NCBI GenBank assembly: GCA_905182095.1
Contig: CAJJAQ010000030.1
Span: 1 to 36,073, forward strand
Length of the DNA stretch: 36,073 bases
From: an uncultured Pseudomonadales bacterium
GTDB taxonomy: Bacteria > Pseudomonadota > Gammaproteobacteria > Pseudomonadales > Azotimanducaceae
Direction: 5' to 3'
Position 1 is the first letter of the stretch. Each line of letters begins with the position of its first letter. Under the pieces are notes generated by a model, which was given only the letters and a program-made list of their open reading frames with translations, did no database searches and was not told the DNA's origin. A program made the translations under genes and the position numbers. Below are positions 33,823 to 36,073 of the stretch, piece by piece.

Positions 33823-34121
33823 TAACAAGTTCTCAATAGCTAAATTCGGGCGCCAGTATAACCGAAACTGCCCCAGTATCACCGTATTATGATGTCACCA
33901 TTTACGCTGTTTTTTGCAACGTCGGTCTGTTTCGCGACTGAATTTACCGCAAGAGTTTGCATAACTAACTAGGGTGAGGGACCGGCCTAGATCATGTAAT
34001 CTTCTTGGCCGTAGGGCATTTGTTTATGCATGGTTTGATAAGTAGGTGATTTAGTCGAGCTATGCGGGTACTACTACTCTCCAGGTCAATTGACCGAACA
34101 GAAAATAGAATTAGGAACGTC

Positions 34122-35180
34122 ATGATCAGTAGCCACAGACCTATAAAGAGCAAATTCGCATACTTGTTAGTATGCATCTTGTTTACGTCGCTAGTTCCGC
34201 TGTCTAGTTATGCCGAATATCAAGGGCCGAGGAATTTTTTTGGTGATCCAGATCTGCAGGGCACTTGGACTAATGCCACGTTGACGGCGCTGCAAAGACC
34301 GGATGAATTTGACAGTCTAGTTGTCTCTGAGGCAAGCGAGCGAGCGGTAACGCAAACTCGTGAAGACCTGTATGAGGATATCGATAACCCAGACAAAGCC
34401 GGGGGTAAGCTCGACAGCGGTGGTGATGTGGGCGGGTACAATACCTTTTGGTTTGATGAGGGTGACCGCATGGCTAGGGTGGACGGAGAAATTCGCTCGT
34501 CCCTTATTGTCTATCCTGAAGATGGCAAAATTCCTTATCGCCCGGCGGCCTATTGGTCTATGGCGAAAAAATTCAGTCAAATGATGTTTCGTTATGACGG
34601 TCCAGAGTTACGCCCATTAGGTGAACGCTGTATCGTTGGCTTTGGTTCCACTGGCGGCCCGCCAATGTTGCCAGTGCTTTACAACAATAACTATCAGATA
34701 GTACAAAACCAAGACACAGTGATGATTTTGATTGAGATGAATCACGACGCGCGCGCGGTACGCATGAACAGCCAGCACCCACCAGCGCACGTAAAAAAAT
34801 GGCTGGGCGATTCTATTGGTTGGTGGGAAGGCGATACTTTGGTAGTTGAAACCACTAACTTCCACCCGGGTCAAAGTGCTCGGGCGGGTATTCGTAATCA
34901 ATTGATCAGCTCGGATGCACTGAAAGTAACTGAGCGTTTTACCCGGGTTTCTGATCAAGGCATTAAGTACGAATTTGCAATGGACGACCCAGCGGTTTAT
35001 TCCGAGGTTTGGCGCGCTGAGATACCTATGCGTAAAAGCACAGAGACTATTTATGAATATGCGTGCCATGAGGGAAACTATGCCATGCCCGGTATTTTGG
35101 CTGGCGCCAGGTTGGCCGAGCAAGAGGGCAGGGCTGGGGGCTTTATGCAGACCCTTGCAACTTGGATTGGCGATTATTAG
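34122..35180 (+). CDS. Secreted protein of unknown function
   Basis: 352 residues. A signal peptide is clear: basic start, hydrophobic FAYLLVCILFTSLVPL and SSYA cleavage site near residue 34. The mature part begins with DLQGTWTNATLTALQRP and contains WWEGDTLVVETTNF near the middle of the protein, features I associate with a family of uncharacterised exported proteins common in steroid- and hydrocarbon-rich genomes and Acidobacteria. I cannot give it an activity. The ORF-track start at 34062 would bury the signal peptide; ATG 34122 has TAGGAA ahead. Mature protein has few Cys. It lies alone. Confidence 0.8.
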   Translation: MISSHRPIKSKFAYLLVCILFTSLVPLSSYAEYQGPRNFFGDPDLQGTWTNATLTALQRPDEFDSLVVSEASERAVTQTREDLYEDIDNPDKAGGKLDSGGDVGGYNTFWFDEGDRMARVDGEIRSSLIVYPEDGKIPYRPAAYWSMAKKFSQMMFRYDGPELRPLGERCIVGFGSTGGPPMLPVLYNNNYQIVQNQDTVMILIEMNHDARAVRMNSQHPPAHVKKWLGDSIGWWEGDTLVVETTNFHPGQSARAGIRNQLISSDALKVTERFTRVSDQGIKYEFAMDDPAVYSEVWRAEIPMRKSTETIYEYACHEGNYAMPGILAGARLAEQEGRAGGFMQTLATWIGDY

Positions 35181-35335
35181 TTCTAATTTATTGCAATTTT
35201 TTGGCTTCTTTTAGCGCCGGGGTAATGTCAGGGTGACCGCTGCTGACAGCAATCCCTCGGTGAAGCGCTTGCTTGAATAAAATCATTTTGTCGTCTCAGG
35301 CGAGTTAACCTCGAGCTAAAGGATTGTTGTTACGC

Positions 35336-35956
35336 ATGGATTTTTCGCTACTATACTTTTTTATTCCTGTCTTCTTTGTTGTCTCCATAACGCCGGGCTT
35401 ATGCATGACTTTGGCCTTAACCATGGGCATGAGTATTGGTCTGGGTAACACAATGAAGATGATGGTGGGCGAACTCGGTGGGGTGTTGCTAGTGGCCACT
35501 GTTGTTGTCGTGGGCGGTGGCGGCATTATTGCTGCTAACCCATTACTACTGGTGGTTTTTAAGTATGTTGGCGGCTTCTACCTAATTTATGTTGGACTGC
35601 AAATGATGCGCTCGCTGGGTTCCATGGCGGTTCGGCCTGATGGCTCCGCATCTTTTGAATTGGATTTTTTCAGCTTGGCTGGACAAGGCTTTATAACTGC
35701 GGTGGCGAACCCTAAAGGCTGGGCTTTTTTCCTCGCCATGACACCAGGGTTTATTAACTACGACATTGCTCTAGGTCCGCAAATGATGGCTTTGGTGAGC
35801 ATTATTCTGATTATCGAATTTACCTCGCTAATGCTTTACGCCGCAGGCGGGCAGGTGCTGGGTAAGTTATTACTTAACAGCGATAACGTGCTGTTGCTTA
35901 ATCGTGTAGCGGGGCTGTTAATGATTTGTGTCGGTATTTGGTTAGCAACTAGCTAA
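35336..35956 (+). CDS. LysE/RhtB family amino-acid exporter
   Basis: 206 residues with six membrane helices. LysE-family pattern: N-terminal FFVVSITPGLCMTLAL with the conserved Pro-Gly, then GNTMKMMVGELGGVLL, GGFYLIYVGLQMMRS and GFITAVANPKGWAFFLAMTPGF, which holds the NPK signature. It exports amino acids or derivatives; the substrate is not deducible. I use the ATG at 35336, because the ORF-track TTG at 35324 adds an unlikely MLLR. AAAGGA lies 12 nt upstream, somewhat far. No LysG-type regulator is adjacent. Confidence 0.9.
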   Translation: MDFSLLYFFIPVFFVVSITPGLCMTLALTMGMSIGLGNTMKMMVGELGGVLLVATVVVVGGGGIIAANPLLLVVFKYVGGFYLIYVGLQMMRSLGSMAVRPDGSASFELDFFSLAGQGFITAVANPKGWAFFLAMTPGFINYDIALGPQMMALVSIILIIEFTSLMLYAAGGQVLGKLLLNSDNVLLLNRVAGLLMICVGIWLATS

Positions 35957-35992
35957 GGTGCACTAAGCCTGCCTAAGTTTAGGGGTTTCTGT

Positions 35993-36073
35993 TTATGATT
36001 TTTTGCTCGGTGCGCCGAACAAGACTGCCAGCTTAGCTTTGGCTTGTTCTTCTGCGCTTAAAGGCTGCTCTGT
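35993..36073 (-). CDS. C-terminal end of a truncated gene at the right edge
   Basis: Minus-strand frame open from the window edge to a TAA at 35993-35995, giving 26 residues (EQPLSAEEQAKAKLAVLFG then a Lys/Ser end). The composition (charged, Ala-rich helix) looks like real coding sequence. Too short to identify. Not in the ORF track. Confidence 0.5.
   Translation of the reverse strand, partial: TEQPLSAEEQAKAKLAVLFGAPSKKS

Overview
The window reads as an ordinary chromosomal stretch from a free-living, probably marine, gammaproteobacterium. AcnB closely follows the gammaproteobacterial form, and Uup, YcaQ, the SRAP protein and oligopeptidase B are typical housekeeping neighbours. Many genes resemble those of the OMG/Cellvibrionales-type marine lineages, which carry many fatty-acyl-CoA, short-chain dehydrogenase and APH-fold genes. 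That placement is inferred from gene content only. Coding density is high, genes are in short units on both strands, and I see no IS element, prophage, tRNA, rRNA or CRISPR array.

Layout. 1-5.6 kb: a 5'-truncated APH-fold phosphotransferase, a MerR-type regulator resembling the B12-independent LitR/PplR class with TTGTAC-type sites at both ends, a VOC protein, an acyl-CoA synthetase and a second APH-fold protein. 5.6-8.5 kb: a His-rich CDF metal exporter, then an enoyl-CoA hydratase and an SDR, closed by a strong hairpin. 8.6-10.0 kb is the most unusual part: on the minus strand, a peptide precursor with a textbook double-glycine leader and a Gly/Ala/Ser-rich, Cys-free core (microcin/class II bacteriocin-like), a small membrane protein that could be its immunity partner, a possible frameshifted tail, and a small membrane-protein gene split by an in-frame TAA. 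10.2-16.9 kb: histone-deacetylase-family amidohydrolase, small membrane protein, CoA-transferase, oligopeptidase B, AhpD-like protein and SRAP DNA-protein crosslink enzyme. 16.9-17.7 kb: a hexanucleotide microsatellite (AACACG, 7 full copies), then an unrecognised gene. 17.7-21.2 kb: minus-strand SDR, FAD monooxygenase, extradiol-dioxygenase-like VOC protein and TetR regulator, the last three tightly coupled, with a perfect inverted repeat ahead of the monooxygenase. This looks like a self-regulated catabolic unit. 21.3-25.5 kb: histidine phosphatase, Uup, YcaQ. 25.7-29.3 kb: gamma-glutamyltransferase, voltage-gated K+ channel with a zinc ribbon tail, methyltransferase. 29.7-36 kb: acnB, HAD phosphatase, TerB-like protein, a secreted protein of unknown role, a LysE-type exporter and the end of one more gene.

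Together the genes point to a heterotroph using CoA-linked degradation (acyl-CoA synthetase, hydratase, SDRs, CoA-transferase) and possibly ring oxidation and cleavage, feeding the TCA cycle. The candidate new system is the microcin-like locus at 9.1-10.0 kb. No exporter or peptidase for it is present in this window.
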